A stretch of DNA of 64,000 nucleotides from Marinobacter nauticus (GCF_003634635.1 NZ_RBJB01000003.1:496001-560000), one strand, 5' to 3'. Counted from the stretch's first letter, positions 1 to 9,553 are shown. Made by a program: numbers and translations. The notes: a model not told the origin generated them from the sequence alone.

Positions 1-927
1 GCCGTAGTCATAGGCGTATTTACCTCGGGTCAACGTCGGACACGCTGAGGGTTCAACCGCGACAATCCGGGACTTCTCCCCGCCTCTCAACGCATGGCCC
101 ATGAACGGGAAAGCAATACCCGCGAAATTAGAGCCGCCACCGGTGCACCCAACGATCACGTCTGGCCAGCAATCGGCCATCTCCATCTGTTTCATGGACT
201 CCAGGCCGATTACGGTCTGATGCAACAGGACATGGTTCAGCACGGAACCCAGAGCATACTTGGTGTGCGGATCCTGAACGGCCAGCTCCACCGCCTCGGA
301 AATAGCAATACCAAGACTGCCGGTGTGGTCGGGGTTTTCCCCCAGCACTCGACGACCAAACTCTGTCATTTCTGATGGTGAAGCCACGCAGTTAGCCCCG
401 TAGGTCTCCATCACCGCACGGCGATAGGGCTTCTGGTTGTAGGACACGCGAACCTGGAACACGGTCACATCAATGTCGAACAGGGAGCCTGCAAACGACA
501 GCGAGGTCCCCCACTGACCAGCACCAGTTTCTGTCGTCAGACGCCGAATACCGGCCTCCCGGTTGAAAAAGGCCTGCGGAATCGCGGAATTGGGCTTGTG
601 ACTGCCCGCAGGACTGCCACCCTCGTACTTGTAGAAGATCTTGGCCGGGGTGCCCAGGGCTTTTTCCAGCCGATGCGCCCGAAACATGGGCGCCGGCCGC
701 CACATTCGATAAACATCGCGAACGGGCTCCGGAATCTCCACTTCCCGTTCCGTGGTCATTTCCTGTTCAATCAGCGACGCAGGAAACAATGGCTCCAGAT
801 CCGTTGGACCGACCGGCTGCTTTGTTCCCGGGTGGAGAACGGCAGGCAGGGGTTCGGGGAAATCCGCCTGCAGGTTGTACCAATACCTGGGCATCTGTTC
901 TTCGTCGAGCAAGAACTTGGTTTGCAT
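1..927 (-). CDS. TrpB-like PLP-dependent enzyme (TrpB2 type), 3' end outside the window
   Basis: The reverse strand reads open from 927 to the left edge, about 309 residues, so the C-terminus is missing. The protein begins [16 protein letters not shown] and carries [14 protein letters not shown], the PLP-lysine motif in the form used by the TrpB2 branch of tryptophan synthase beta subunits. TrpB2 enzymes make tryptophan from serine and indole and usually lack a TrpA partner; no trpA or other trp gene lies beside it. In-frame ATGs at 969 and 975 would add 14-16 residues. I prefer 927 because the family normally begins close to this motif. It lies about 100 bp downstream of lrgB on the same strand. 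Confidence 0.85.
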   Translation of the reverse strand, partial: MQTKFLLDEEQMPRYWYNLQADFPEPLPAVLHPGTKQPVGPTDLEPLFPASLIEQEMTTEREVEIPEPVRDVYRMWRPAPMFRAHRLEKALGTPAKIFYKYEGGSPAGSHKPNSAIPQAFFNREAGIRRLTTETGAGQWGTSLSFAGSLFDIDVTVFQVRVSYNQKPYRRAVMETYGANCVASPSEMTEFGRRVLGENPDHTGSLGIAISEAVELAVQDPHTKYALGSVLNHVLLHQTVIGLESMKQMEMADCWPDVIVGCTGGGSNFAGIAFPFMGHALRGGEKSRIVAVEPSACPTLTRGKYAYDYG

Positions 928-1028
928 GGTGTTAAGACCCTGATGTTGTGCCAATGATTGGCTGAGCATAGCCATTCCAGACTGACATAAAAAGAGTGTA
1001 CAGCGGCGCCCCGGAAAGAACTGCGCGT

Positions 1029-1766
1029 TTACATGGGCAACCAGTTTTCCAGCATGTCCACCAGCCAGGGCACGAGCAGCGCCGTGGCGAATGCCGAAAG
1101 CGCCATGGCCAGGCCTGAAAACGCGCCCATCTGGGAACTGACCTGGAATGCCCGGGCGGTACCAATACCATGGGCCGCCACGCCCATGGCAATCCCTTTT
1201 GCGGTGTCATCTTTCACGCGCAACCACTCAAACAGTTTGGTGCCCAGCACCGCACCGGTAATTCCGGTCAACACCACCAGCACCGCCGTGAGCGACGGCA
1301 AACCACCAATCTTCTCGGAAATACCCATGGCCACCGGTGCCGTTGCCGATTTAGGCGCCAGCGACATCTGGATTTCCAGGGAGCCCCCCAACAACCTTGC
1401 CAGGCCCACCGAACTGCCAGCAGCAATAACCACCCCACTGATCAACGATATCGCGACCGGCAACCAGAGTTGACGGAGCCGGCGAAACTGCTGATACAGA
1501 GGAACCGCCAGTGCCACCGTTGCCGGACCCAGCAGAAAATGCACGAACTGACCGCCCTCAAAGTAATCGCTGTATGAGGTGCCCGTTGCCAACAACAGGA
1601 GAATCAGCATCGCCACCGAAGTAACGACTGGATTGGCCAGCGGGTTAGAATGCGTTTTCAGATAGAGCCGGTAGGCCAGCCCGTAGGCCACCAGAGTAAT
1701 GGTCAGCCCTAGCAGTGGCGACGCCGACAGGTAAACCCAGATGTCGCGCAAACCCGGCTCATTCAT
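1029..1766 (-). CDS. lrgB: LrgB family membrane protein
   Basis: The 245-residue, highly hydrophobic protein carries the LrgB/CidB hallmarks, including [21 protein letters not shown] and a late AHGIGTARA segment. LrgB acts with LrgA in the inner membrane; such pairs have been linked to murein-hydrolase control and, in Bacillus, to pyruvate uptake. The ATG at 1766 is chosen because it overlaps the lrgA stop in an ATGAATGA arrangement, which suggests translational coupling. A start at 1799 would overlap lrgA by about 40 bp. The gene is the last of a three-gene run behind the symporter gene and lrgA. The substrate cannot be told from sequence. Confidence 0.88.
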   Translation of the reverse strand: MNEPGLRDIWVYLSASPLLGLTITLVAYGLAYRLYLKTHSNPLANPVVTSVAMLILLLLATGTSYSDYFEGGQFVHFLLGPATVALAVPLYQQFRRLRQLWLPVAISLISGVVIAAGSSVGLARLLGGSLEIQMSLAPKSATAPVAMGISEKIGGLPSLTAVLVVLTGITGAVLGTKLFEWLRVKDDTAKGIAMGVAAHGIGTARAFQVSSQMGAFSGLAMALSAFATALLVPWLVDMLENWLPM

Positions 1767-2139
1767 GCTGCCCACCTTGTTCTGAAACGGAACGGACAAA
1801 CCAGCGCGTCGTCAGTTGCATAATCAACGCCGTGGCAACCATGGTGATCACCGTGCTCAGAAACAGAGCCAGGGTGATCGGCAACCACTCATCCGCTATA
1901 CGCCCGAAATGCGTCATCATCCCCACGCCCGCAGGCACGAAGAGCAGTGACAGATGGCTCAGTAACGCGCTGGAGGCCTCGCTCAGGGAATCCGGGGCAC
2001 TACCTCGGATCATCAAGGTAACGAACAGCATGACCATGCCAAGCACCGGCCCGGGAATCGGCAGCCCGAGAAGTCGTACCAGAATCTCGCCTGTCAGTTG
2101 ATAAACCAGCAGTAACGTCACACCGTTCAGAAACTTCAT
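1759..2139 (-). CDS. lrgA: LrgA/CidA family membrane protein
   Basis: The 126-residue protein has four predicted membrane segments and the family pattern PIPGPVLGMVMLF followed by LLFVPAGVGMM. It is the expected partner of LrgB, whose start overlaps its stop codon. It begins 3 bp after the stop of the upstream bile-acid:sodium-symporter-family gene, so the three are very probably one transcript. The holin-like naming of the family is historical; a role in carboxylate transport together with LrgB is equally possible. Confidence 0.88.
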   Translation of the reverse strand: MKFLNGVTLLLVYQLTGEILVRLLGLPIPGPVLGMVMLFVTLMIRGSAPDSLSEASSALLSHLSLLFVPAGVGMMTHFGRIADEWLPITLALFLSTVITMVATALIMQLTTRWFVRSVSEQGGQHE

Positions 2140-2142
2140 GAA

Positions 2143-3036
2143 TCAGGATTCCCCGCCTGCATGTGCCACGTTGCTTTTGGGAATCACCTTCCGGCCATAC
2201 ATTGCCAGCAGGAATCCAATGGGGAACATAAGCACACCGTAAACGGCAGCGGGAATCGACATGGTGCTGGACTCCAGCAACGTGAGGGTGACCATCAAAC
2301 CAATGGTGCCGTTCTTCACACCGAGTTCCACCGCCACCGCCAGGGATTCCCGCTGGGTCAATCCGGCCACCCTGCCCGCCAGCAGGCCCAGGGCGATACC
2401 GGCGACATTGAGAGCGATAGTGGAGGGGCCTGCCTGCTTCAGCAGATCCCACATCTGGTCCCGAACGCCATAGAGCAGCGCCACAATCAGCACTGCCAGC
2501 ACGATGCCACCAAAGATGCTGACCAGGCTCTCAGCCTTGCGCGCAAGCTCCGGCTTGCGGGTTCGCACCAGCATGCCAATGGCCACCGGCAGCAGAACAA
2601 TAGCCACCAGCATGGCAATGGTCTTGCCCACCGGCAGCGAGATGTTCTCTTCCGTGCCCATGAAATGCTGCAGCGCCATGTTGGTAAACAGTGGCAGGGT
2701 AAGAATGGTGATCAGGCTGGCGGAGACCGTCAGCACGATGGAAAGCGCAATATTACCCCGGGCCAGAAGCACAAACAGGTTGGACGTGGTACCTCCGGGG
2801 CAGGCCGCGATGATCACCAGACCAACGGCAATGGCCGGCGCCACACCGAACAGATAAGCCAGCCCGAACGCCACCATCGGCATCAGGAGAATCTGGGCGA
2901 AGGTGCCCACAACCATGCCCTTCGGATACACCGCCACCTGGCGAAAATCCCTCAGGGTAAGCGTCATACCGATACCGATCATGATAATGAACAATGCGAT
3001 CGGCAAACCTGCCGAGATCAGCGGGCTGGATTCCAC
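2143..3036 (-). CDS. Bile acid:sodium symporter family (BASS) transporter
   Basis: The 297-residue protein has about nine or ten hydrophobic segments and the BASS signatures AACPGGTTSNLF and VELGVKNGTIGL, which carry the sodium-site and crossover residues of the fold. Bacterial members move organic anions with sodium; the substrate here is unknown, and bile acid is unlikely in this setting. Translation starts at GTG 3036, preceded by CGGAGG at a good distance. It heads the lrgAB operon, so one carboxylate-type solute handled by all three is a reasonable guess. Confidence 0.85.
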   Translation of the reverse strand: MESSPLISAGLPIALFIIMIGIGMTLTLRDFRQVAVYPKGMVVGTFAQILLMPMVAFGLAYLFGVAPAIAVGLVIIAACPGGTTSNLFVLLARGNIALSIVLTVSASLITILTLPLFTNMALQHFMGTEENISLPVGKTIAMLVAIVLLPVAIGMLVRTRKPELARKAESLVSIFGGIVLAVLIVALLYGVRDQMWDLLKQAGPSTIALNVAGIALGLLAGRVAGLTQRESLAVAVELGVKNGTIGLMVTLTLLESSTMSIPAAVYGVLMFPIGFLLAMYGRKVIPKSNVAHAGGES

Positions 3037-3251
3037 AAAGCCTCCGAATATTCTTGTTGTTAGTTCCTATGGCCTTAGAAATTAGCACACGAACCTTCTG
3101 ACCGGGAGCCCGGCTTCGCGACATTATGTAACCGTGAAACCCTGCAAAAAGATGGGAGCCCAATCCCGGTTTTGATCGTGTGAACCTACCGATATCAGTA
3201 TACTTGCAGGAAACAACCAAAACACAAATGACTGGCGGAGAATGACAAGGA

Positions 3252-4676
3252 ATGAAACGTCTCGGAACCCTGGACGCCTCCTGGCTGGCGGTTGAATCTG
3301 AAGACACCCCGATGCATGTGGGTACGCTTCAGATTTTCTCACTGCCGGAAGGCGCACCAGAAACCTTCCTGCGTGACATGGTCACTCGAATGAAAGAAGC
3401 CGGCGATGTGGCACCACCCTGGGGATACAAACTGGCATGGTCTGGTTTCCTCGGGCGCGTGATCGCCCCGGCCTGGAAAGTCGATAAGGATATCGATCTG
3501 GATTATCACGTCCGGCACTCAGCCCTGCCCCGCCCCGGCGGGGAACGCGAACTGGGCATTCTGGTATCCCGACTGCACTCTAACCCCCTGGATTTTTCCC
3601 GCCCTCTTTGGGAATGCCACGTTATAGAAGGCCTGGAGAACAACCGTTTCGCCCTTTACACCAAAATGCACCACTCGATGATTGACGGCATCAGTGGCGT
3701 GCGGCTGATGCAAAGGGTGCTCACCACCGATCCCGAACGCTGCAATATGCCACCGCCCTGGACGGTACGCCCACACCAACGCCGTGGTGCAAAAACCGAC
3801 AAAGAGGCCAGCGTGCCCGCAGCGGTTTCCCAGGCCATGGACGCCCTGAAGCTCCAGGCAGACATGGCCCCCAGGCTGTGGCAGGCCGGCAATCGCCTGG
3901 TGCATTCGGTTCGACACCCGGAAGACGGACTGACCGCGCCCTTCACTGGACCGGTTTCGGTGCTCAATCACCGGGTTACCGCGCAGCGACGTTTTGCCAC
4001 CCAGCATTATCAACTGGACCGACTGAAAAACCTCGCCCATGCTTCCGGCGGCTCCTTGAACGACATCGTGCTTTACCTGTGTGGCACAGCATTGCGGCGC
4101 TTTCTGGCTGAGCAGAACAATCTGCCAGACACCCCGCTGACCGCTGGTATACCGGTGAATATCCGGCCGGCAGACGACGAGGGTACGGGCACCCAGATCA
4201 GTTTCATGATTGCCTCGCTGGCCACCGACGAAGCTGACCCGTTGAACCGCCTGCAACAGATCAAAACCTCGACCCGACGGGCCAAGGAGCACCTGCAGAA
4301 ACTTCCCAAAAGTGCCCTGACCCAGTACACCATGCTGCTGATGTCACCCTACATTCTGCAGTTGATGTCGGGTCTCGGGGGGCGGATGCGACCAGTCTTC
4401 AACGTGACTATCTCCAACGTGCCCGGCCCGGAAGACACGCTGTATTATGAAGGTGCCCGGCTTGAGGCCATGTATCCGGTATCGCTGATTGCTCACGGCG
4501 GCGCACTGAACATCACCTGCCTGAGCTATGCCGGATCGCTGAATTTCGGTTTTACCGGCTGCCGGGATACGCTGCCGAGCATGCAGAAACTGGCGGTTTA
4601 TACCGGTGAGGCTCTGGATGAGCTGGAATCGCTGATACTGCCGCCGAAGAAGAAGCGCGCCCGAACCCGCAAGTAA
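3252..4676 (+). CDS. Wax ester synthase / acyl-CoA:diacylglycerol acyltransferase (WS/DGAT)
   Basis: The 474-residue protein has the acyltransferase motif HHSMIDG at about residues 140-146, whose second His is the catalytic base, plus the family motifs NVTISNVPGP and LNDIVL. WS/DGAT enzymes join acyl-CoA to fatty alcohols or diacylglycerol to make storage wax esters or triacylglycerol at the inner membrane. The sequence closely matches the WS2-type enzyme of Marinobacter as I recall it, which is the strongest single clue to the organism. It is transcribed alone, convergent with the TetR gene. A nearby desaturase operon may feed unsaturated acyl chains to it. Confidence 0.95.
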   Translation: MKRLGTLDASWLAVESEDTPMHVGTLQIFSLPEGAPETFLRDMVTRMKEAGDVAPPWGYKLAWSGFLGRVIAPAWKVDKDIDLDYHVRHSALPRPGGERELGILVSRLHSNPLDFSRPLWECHVIEGLENNRFALYTKMHHSMIDGISGVRLMQRVLTTDPERCNMPPPWTVRPHQRRGAKTDKEASVPAAVSQAMDALKLQADMAPRLWQAGNRLVHSVRHPEDGLTAPFTGPVSVLNHRVTAQRRFATQHYQLDRLKNLAHASGGSLNDIVLYLCGTALRRFLAEQNNLPDTPLTAGIPVNIRPADDEGTGTQISFMIASLATDEADPLNRLQQIKTSTRRAKEHLQKLPKSALTQYTMLLMSPYILQLMSGLGGRMRPVFNVTISNVPGPEDTLYYEGARLEAMYPVSLIAHGGALNITCLSYAGSLNFGFTGCRDTLPSMQKLAVYTGEALDELESLILPPKKKRARTRK

Positions 4677-4688
4677 CCCAGGACGGGG

Positions 4689-5312
4689 TCAGTCGCTTTG
4701 CCAGTGACCAGCCCCGACAAAAATCATCTGCAGGAATCGGGTGGTGCGTTTTCGCACCTGGCCGATCTGATAATCGTCGTCTTCGGAAATGCTGAGCAGA
4801 TCGGTCAGACTGAAGGCGACGGTGCGCACCACCAGATCACAGGTCATATCCAGATCGGCATCGCTCAGGTGCTCCATGAGCCGGAGCCGGCGTAAGTCAT
4901 TGGCCAGTTCGCTGGCAAAAAACCGCATCTCGCTACGAATCCCTTCCTGAACGGCCCGGCTCTCGCCTGCCAGCCCCTGCGCCATAAACAGAAAAAAACT
5001 GCGGTTGGCCTGGGCATGGGCCACAAAGATACCCACCGATTCCTCAATCAGCTTGTCGGCCTGCAACACGTTGGCCCGGGCCTCCCTCATCATCCGCCTG
5101 AGGACCAGCCCAAGCTCGTCCACCAGCTGCAAACCCAGGTCGTCCATGCTGCGAAAGTGGCGATAGAACGACGTTGGCACCACGCCGGCCTGCCGGGTCA
5201 CTTCCCGAATACCCAGGCTGGCAAAGTGTCGCCCCTTGCCCACCAGAGTCAGCGCTGCGTTCATCAGCTTCTCTCGGGTTTCGCCGGGCCTGCGTTTCGG
5301 TCTGTCTGCCAT
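4689..5312 (-). CDS. desT: TetR family regulator, DesT-like
   Basis: The 207-residue protein has a TetR helix-turn-helix at about residues 25-55 (IREVTRQAGVVPTSFYRHF) and a helical ligand-binding C-terminal half. It is divergent from a ferredoxin-reductase/desaturase pair laid out as in Pseudomonas, where DesT represses desCB and senses the ratio of saturated to unsaturated acyl-CoA. The start is the ATG at 5312 (MADRPKRRPGETR); the longer reading to 5375 would translate through an operator copy at 5335-5352. That copy lies about 25 bp upstream of the start, so autoregulation is likely. The name is an inference from context. Confidence 0.8.
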   Translation of the reverse strand: MADRPKRRPGETREKLMNAALTLVGKGRHFASLGIREVTRQAGVVPTSFYRHFRSMDDLGLQLVDELGLVLRRMMREARANVLQADKLIEESVGIFVAHAQANRSFFLFMAQGLAGESRAVQEGIRSEMRFFASELANDLRRLRLMEHLSDADLDMTCDLVVRTVAFSLTDLLSISEDDDYQIGQVRKRTTRFLQMIFVGAGHWQSD

Positions 5313-5334
5313 GGTCTTCCTATCACGATAGTTG

Positions 5335-5352
5335 CGGTAACAAGTGTACACA
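5335..5352. promoter_or_regulatory. DesT-type operator copy O1
   Basis: A 7-4-7 element CGGTAAC-AAGT-GTACACA lies just upstream of the TetR gene. It contains the 13-mer AAGTGTACACATC (5342-5354), which recurs exactly at 5458-5470 in front of the divergent reductase gene. The left half is degenerate. Its place fits autorepression. Confidence 0.55.
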
Positions 5353-5430
5353 TCTGACGGCAGAAAAGTCCGCAAAACTTGTCATTTCGAGCCAACGAAG
5401 CGCCCCCCTGATTGTTACGGCAACCCTCAC

Positions 5431-5448
5431 TGTGTACAGTCGTACACA
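5431..5448. promoter_or_regulatory. DesT-type operator O2, perfect inverted repeat
   Basis: TGTGTAC-AGTC-GTACACA is a perfect 7-4-7 inverted repeat in the divergent intergenic region, 60 bp before the reductase start codon. Its architecture matches the palindromes bound by the FabR/DesT group of fatty-acid regulators. Confidence 0.65.
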
Positions 5449-5450
5449 TA

Positions 5451-5468
5451 AGTGAACAAGTGTACACA
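5451..5468. promoter_or_regulatory. DesT-type operator O3
   Basis: AGTGAAC-AAGT-GTACACA has the same 7-4-7 layout as O2. Its centre is 20 bp from that of O2, two helical turns, so both could be occupied on one DNA face. The left half AGTGAAC is the half-site I recall for Pseudomonas DesT. Confidence 0.6.
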
Positions 5469-5507
5469 TCGTTACCAACGATCAGGTACAAACCTTGGAG
5501 AAAACCT

Positions 5508-6614
5508 ATGTTGGCAAAAATGAACCAGACCCGCGCCATGCACTGGCTTGGCCGACAGCTACTGAATCGAAGCAACCCTGCCAGTTATTTTGATCCACTG
5601 GCGGAGGCCATCAATCCCATGTGGATACAAGCGTACACACCTGCACGGGTAGAGCGCATTCTGGTCGAGACTCACGACACCAAGACTTTTGTGCTCCGGC
5701 CTGCCAGCCGATGGAGTGGCTTTCGTGCCGGTCAGCACGTGAACATCTGTGTAGATATTGATGGTGTGCGACGCCAGCGCACCTTCAGTCTGTCCAGCTC
5801 CCCCCTGCTCTGGCAGAACGACGGCGTGGTCACACTGACCATCAAACGCCTGCCAGGAGGGCTGGTGACCAACTGGCTGCATGATCAGTTGGAAGAAGGC
5901 GCGGTACTGGGCCTGACCGAAGCCTTTGGCGACTTTCTGATACCAGCCATGCCCAAACCGGTGCTGTTTATTGCCGGGGGCAGCGGCATTACGCCGATTC
6001 TAAGCCTGCTGGAGACCATGGCGGCAGAGCCCTTCCGGGCACCGGTCACACTGCTCTACTTTGTTCGCACTCAGGAGGACGTGATCGCCAGTGAAAAACT
6101 GGAAGCACTGGCGGCAAGATACTCGGCACTCTCGGTCCGTATTATATGCACCCACGAAACCGACGAGCCGCGCTACCTCAACGACGCCGACCTGGATTCC
6201 GTACCCGGTCTGAAGGCCCGCGAGGTCTATCTGTGCGGACCGGGCGGGCTGATGGATCTCGCCAATGACCTGCTTTACCAGCGCGGTCTCGGCGAAGAAC
6301 AGATTCACTGTACGTTTTTCGCCCCTCCGGTTTCCTCCCCTCTCGGTGATGAAACACTCGGCGGCGAGGTGAGTTTTGCCCGCGCGGACCTCAATGTGGA
6401 CTCTTCCGGCGATGCCACACTGCTGGAGATCGCAGAAGCCGCGGGCCTCAAACCTCAATACGGCTGCCGCATGGGCATCTGCCATCAATGCAGTTGCCGA
6501 AAAACCAGCGGCACCGTGATTAACCGGCTAACGGGTAAAGCTTCCGGTCCCGGAGAGGAAAGCGTTCAACTCTGCATTTCCGTACCCCGTGGCCCGGTGA
6601 CTCTGGAAGCCTGA
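5508..6614 (+). CDS. desC: Flavodoxin/ferredoxin reductase with C-terminal 2Fe-2S domain (DesC-like)
   Basis: The 368-residue protein has an FAD-binding barrel (RTFSLSSSP, the RxYS-like flavin motif), an NAD(P)H domain (IAGGSGITPILS) and a plant-type ferredoxin domain ending CRMGICHQCSC, the CxxxxCxxC cluster loop, with a later LCIS cysteine. It should pass electrons from NAD(P)H to the desaturase encoded 46 bp downstream. The ATG at 5508 has GGAG ten bases upstream; the frame is open further up but there crosses the operators. Regulation by the adjacent TetR protein through O2/O3 is likely. Confidence 0.87.
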   Translation: MLAKMNQTRAMHWLGRQLLNRSNPASYFDPLAEAINPMWIQAYTPARVERILVETHDTKTFVLRPASRWSGFRAGQHVNICVDIDGVRRQRTFSLSSSPLLWQNDGVVTLTIKRLPGGLVTNWLHDQLEEGAVLGLTEAFGDFLIPAMPKPVLFIAGGSGITPILSLLETMAAEPFRAPVTLLYFVRTQEDVIASEKLEALAARYSALSVRIICTHETDEPRYLNDADLDSVPGLKAREVYLCGPGGLMDLANDLLYQRGLGEEQIHCTFFAPPVSSPLGDETLGGEVSFARADLNVDSSGDATLLEIAEAAGLKPQYGCRMGICHQCSCRKTSGTVINRLTGKASGPGEESVQLCISVPRGPVTLEA

Positions 6615-6659
6615 CACACAGAATTCGAGCGCGGCCTCATACAGCCGCAAGGAGACCTT

Positions 6660-7733
6660 ATGATCAAACTTGATGAACAACAGCTCAACGAACTTCAGAA
6701 AGATCTGGATGCCGTACGCGATGAGGTATTGGCCGATCTTGGCGAGCGGGATGCCCGCTACATTCGCAAGATCGTACGCCTGCACCGCGCCCTTGAAGTC
6801 GGCGGCCGGGTGATGATGCCCTTCGGCTTTATTCCGCCGGTGTTTGTGGCGGCAACGGCCACCCTCGGCGTGGCCAAGATTCTGGAGAATATGGAAATCG
6901 GCCATAACGTGATGCATGGCCAGTACGACTGGATGAACGATCCCACCCTCAACTCGCAGACCTACGAGTGGGATACGGTGTGCACCAGTGAGTCCTGGCG
7001 CCGGACTCACAATTACGAGCACCACACCTACACCAACATCATCGGCAAAGACCGGGACTACGGTTATGCGGTGCTTCGCCTGAGTGACGACGAGCCCTGG
7101 AAGCCCTGGCACACGCTGCAGTTCATCAACTACATCCTTCTGAGTGTGTTCTTTCAGTGGGGCGTGGGTTTGCATGAACTGGAAACCGAGAAACTTCGCC
7201 GCCGGGAGATTTCCTGGCGCGAGAAGCTGCCGTTCCTGAAAGACTTTGTCCGTAAAGGCGGCCGCCAAGCGTTCAAGGATTATGTCTTCTTTCCATTACT
7301 GACTCTGCCGGTAGCCCCTATCGTGCTTGCCGGCAACGTTGGGGCCAACCTGATCCGGAACCTCTGGGCCTCAACGGTGATTTTCTGCGGCCACTTCACT
7401 CAGGATGCGGAGACCTTTACCGAACGGGAGTGCGAAGGTGAGAGCAAAGGCCACTGGTATCTGCGCCAGCTTACCGGCTCATCCAACTTCACCGGCGGCC
7501 GCTGGCTGCATATTCTGAGCGGTCACCTGAGCTACCAGGTTGAGCATCACGTATTTCCGGATCTGCCAGCGCACCGGTACCCGGAGATTTCCGAGCGGGT
7601 GCAGGAAATCTGTCGCAAGCATGGTATTCACTACAACACCGGTTCATTCCTGAGCCAGTACCAGACGGTACTGAAACGGGTATTGCACTATTCGTTACCG
7701 GAACGCCCGGCCAGAAGCTCGGTCAATGCCTGA
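6660..7733 (+). CDS. desB: Membrane fatty acid desaturase (DesB-like delta-9 acyl-CoA desaturase)
   Basis: The 357-residue membrane protein has the three histidine boxes of di-iron desaturases: HNVMHG at about residue 82, HNYEHH at about 117, and VEHHVFPDLPAHRY at about 295. It inserts a double bond into acyl-CoA or phospholipid acyl chains, using electrons from the preceding reductase. AAGGAG lies just before the ATG. The last 46 bp overlap the 3' end of the convergent diguanylate cyclase gene. It may tune membrane fluidity and wax ester composition. Confidence 0.9.
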   Translation: MIKLDEQQLNELQKDLDAVRDEVLADLGERDARYIRKIVRLHRALEVGGRVMMPFGFIPPVFVAATATLGVAKILENMEIGHNVMHGQYDWMNDPTLNSQTYEWDTVCTSESWRRTHNYEHHTYTNIIGKDRDYGYAVLRLSDDEPWKPWHTLQFINYILLSVFFQWGVGLHELETEKLRRREISWREKLPFLKDFVRKGGRQAFKDYVFFPLLTLPVAPIVLAGNVGANLIRNLWASTVIFCGHFTQDAETFTERECEGESKGHWYLRQLTGSSNFTGGRWLHILSGHLSYQVEHHVFPDLPAHRYPEISERVQEICRKHGIHYNTGSFLSQYQTVLKRVLHYSLPERPARSSVNA

Positions 7734-9553
7734 CCAGAGGCTTTCGGGCCGCTGGAGGCCAGCTGGCGCTCCGTTACCCGGTTGCGCCCGGCCTGCTTCG
7801 AGCTATAGAGAGCCTCGTCTGCGGCGGCAATCGCCTCATCCGGTTCAACCCGGCTACCGCTCGGTATCGTAGCCAGGCCGATACTGACAGTGACCGGGAT
7901 GGCTTTTCCGTCCCAGGTAAATTTCATCTCACCCTCCACTTTTGACCGGAGGGTTTCTGCAAGATGGCGCGCGCCGTCAGCATCGGTATAGGGCAGAATA
8001 ATCGCGAATTCCTCTCCCCCGTACCGTGTGACAATATCGGTTTCCCGCCGAACGATGGCGGTCAGCATGTCGGCCAACTGGCGCAGGCAGGCATCGCCGG
8101 CCAGGTGCCCGAAATCATCATTGAACGCCTTGAAGTGATCCACGTCGATCATGATCAGCGCCATCGGCCCCTGCCTGCGGGTTCGGGCCGTTTCTTCCGC
8201 CAGCCGGGTATCGAAGTAACGGCGATTGAAAACACCGGTCAGGCCGTCGGTGGAACTCAGCGCCTCCAGCTGACGATTCACCTGCTCCAGCTCGGAGGTT
8301 CGTTCCGCCACCCGGGATTCCAGCCGCTCGTTCATTTCCTGCTGCATACGCTGGGTCTTGAGGTTCATGTGGCGTAGACGGTCCGCCAGAGCAATGGACA
8401 GCAGGATGACCTCAAACGCCGAGCCGATCTGAATCCCGAATTCGGTCACGAAATTTGCCGGCACGACTCCGAAGGTTTTCAGGGTATAAAGCAGCATGCC
8501 AGACAACAGCGCTGTCCAGGCCACCATGAAATATCGGGCGGGACGAAACCGCCGGTACAAACACACGCCACCGGCTGCAATCACCAATGCTACCGCCACC
8601 GCAGCCACAAAGGTGTTCAGGCGGATAACCGGGCCATATTCGGGCGAGAGCAGGGCCGCCGCTCCGGCAACCACAAAAAACGCCATAAAGGCTTTGAACA
8701 CCCGGTTCAGCAACGGCGCATTTTCCCAGAGCGCCAGGAATGACCGGGAAAAACCGAGCACACAGAACATCCCTGCGGCAATCAAAAAGGCCACTGCCCG
8801 ATTGTTCCACCAGGGTAGTTCCGGCCACAGATGCTCGAAAGCCAGCCCGTTAAGCGTAAACTGCAGCGTGCCATAGGTCAGGATATAGGACACGTACCAC
8901 AGGTAGTTGGTATCCCGGAACGAAATAAAGATGAGCAAATTGAAGATCACCATGGACACCAGCAGCCCATTGTAAAGCCCCAGCAGGAATCGCTCCTGAT
9001 GGTCTGCCTGGGCAAACACATCGGAATGCCACAGCAGCATGCGCATCTGTACCGCACCGCTGGTTTTCACCCGGAAATACAGGTCCGCACTGTCGCCCGG
9101 CGGCAGCATCAACTCGAAGTTGATGTTGTGGTGGTCCCGGGGCCGCATGGTGAACGGCACCGAATCGCCGGAGATCTGTCGGGTAAAGCGCCCCTGCTCG
9201 GTAACGACAAACAGCTCCATTTCATCGATGATCGGATACAGGCCTTCAAGCACCCAGCGGTTGTTGGGGCTGGAGCGATTTTCAACGCGGGTGTGGAACC
9301 AGTATGCCGAATCGGTGAAACCGAAGTTATAGGCTTCGTCAGGGAGCTGTCCGGAGCCAATCTCAGGCCAGCGCTGAATCACATCGGAGATATTGAGGGA
9401 GGAGGAAACATCCTCGTAGTAGGTCAGATGCCGGGATATATCAAGCCGCCCGGCGCCCTCAGTGAGGACCACCGTTGCAGAATCCGATGCGCCATCGGCC
9501 TGTGTCGACACGGAGCACAGGGCCAGCGCCGCCAACAGCAGAAACTTGAACAA
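7688..9553 (-). CDS. Diguanylate cyclase with 7TMR-DISM extracellular and seven-helix membrane modules
   Basis: The 621-residue protein has a signal peptide (residues 1-19), a periplasmic DISM-type domain to about residue 180, seven membrane helices to about 400, a short coiled coil, and a C-terminal GGDEF domain. The active-site motif is GGEEF, a functional variant. RETD lies five residues before it, so the inhibitory I-site (RxxD) for c-di-GMP feedback is intact. It should make c-di-GMP in response to a periplasmic ligand. The start is TTG at 9553 with AAAGGGG upstream. Its 3' end overlaps the desaturase gene tail to tail. Confidence 0.88.
   Translation of the reverse strand: MFKFLLLAALALCSVSTQADGASDSATVVLTEGAGRLDISRHLTYYEDVSSSLNISDVIQRWPEIGSGQLPDEAYNFGFTDSAYWFHTRVENRSSPNNRWVLEGLYPIIDEMELFVVTEQGRFTRQISGDSVPFTMRPRDHHNINFELMLPPGDSADLYFRVKTSGAVQMRMLLWHSDVFAQADHQERFLLGLYNGLLVSMVIFNLLIFISFRDTNYLWYVSYILTYGTLQFTLNGLAFEHLWPELPWWNNRAVAFLIAAGMFCVLGFSRSFLALWENAPLLNRVFKAFMAFFVVAGAAALLSPEYGPVIRLNTFVAAVAVALVIAAGGVCLYRRFRPARYFMVAWTALLSGMLLYTLKTFGVVPANFVTEFGIQIGSAFEVILLSIALADRLRHMNLKTQRMQQEMNERLESRVAERTSELEQVNRQLEALSSTDGLTGVFNRRYFDTRLAEETARTRRQGPMALIMIDVDHFKAFNDDFGHLAGDACLRQLADMLTAIVRRETDIVTRYGGEEFAIILPYTDADGARHLAETLRSKVEGEMKFTWDGKAIPVTVSIGLATIPSGSRVEPDEAIAAADEALYSSKQAGRNRVTERQLASSGPKASGQALTELLAGRSGNE

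Noticed and set aside
5629..5646. Fourth DesT-like site (GCGTACACAC) inside the reductase gene
   Set aside because: Only one half-site is present, inside coding sequence, and the codons fit the protein.
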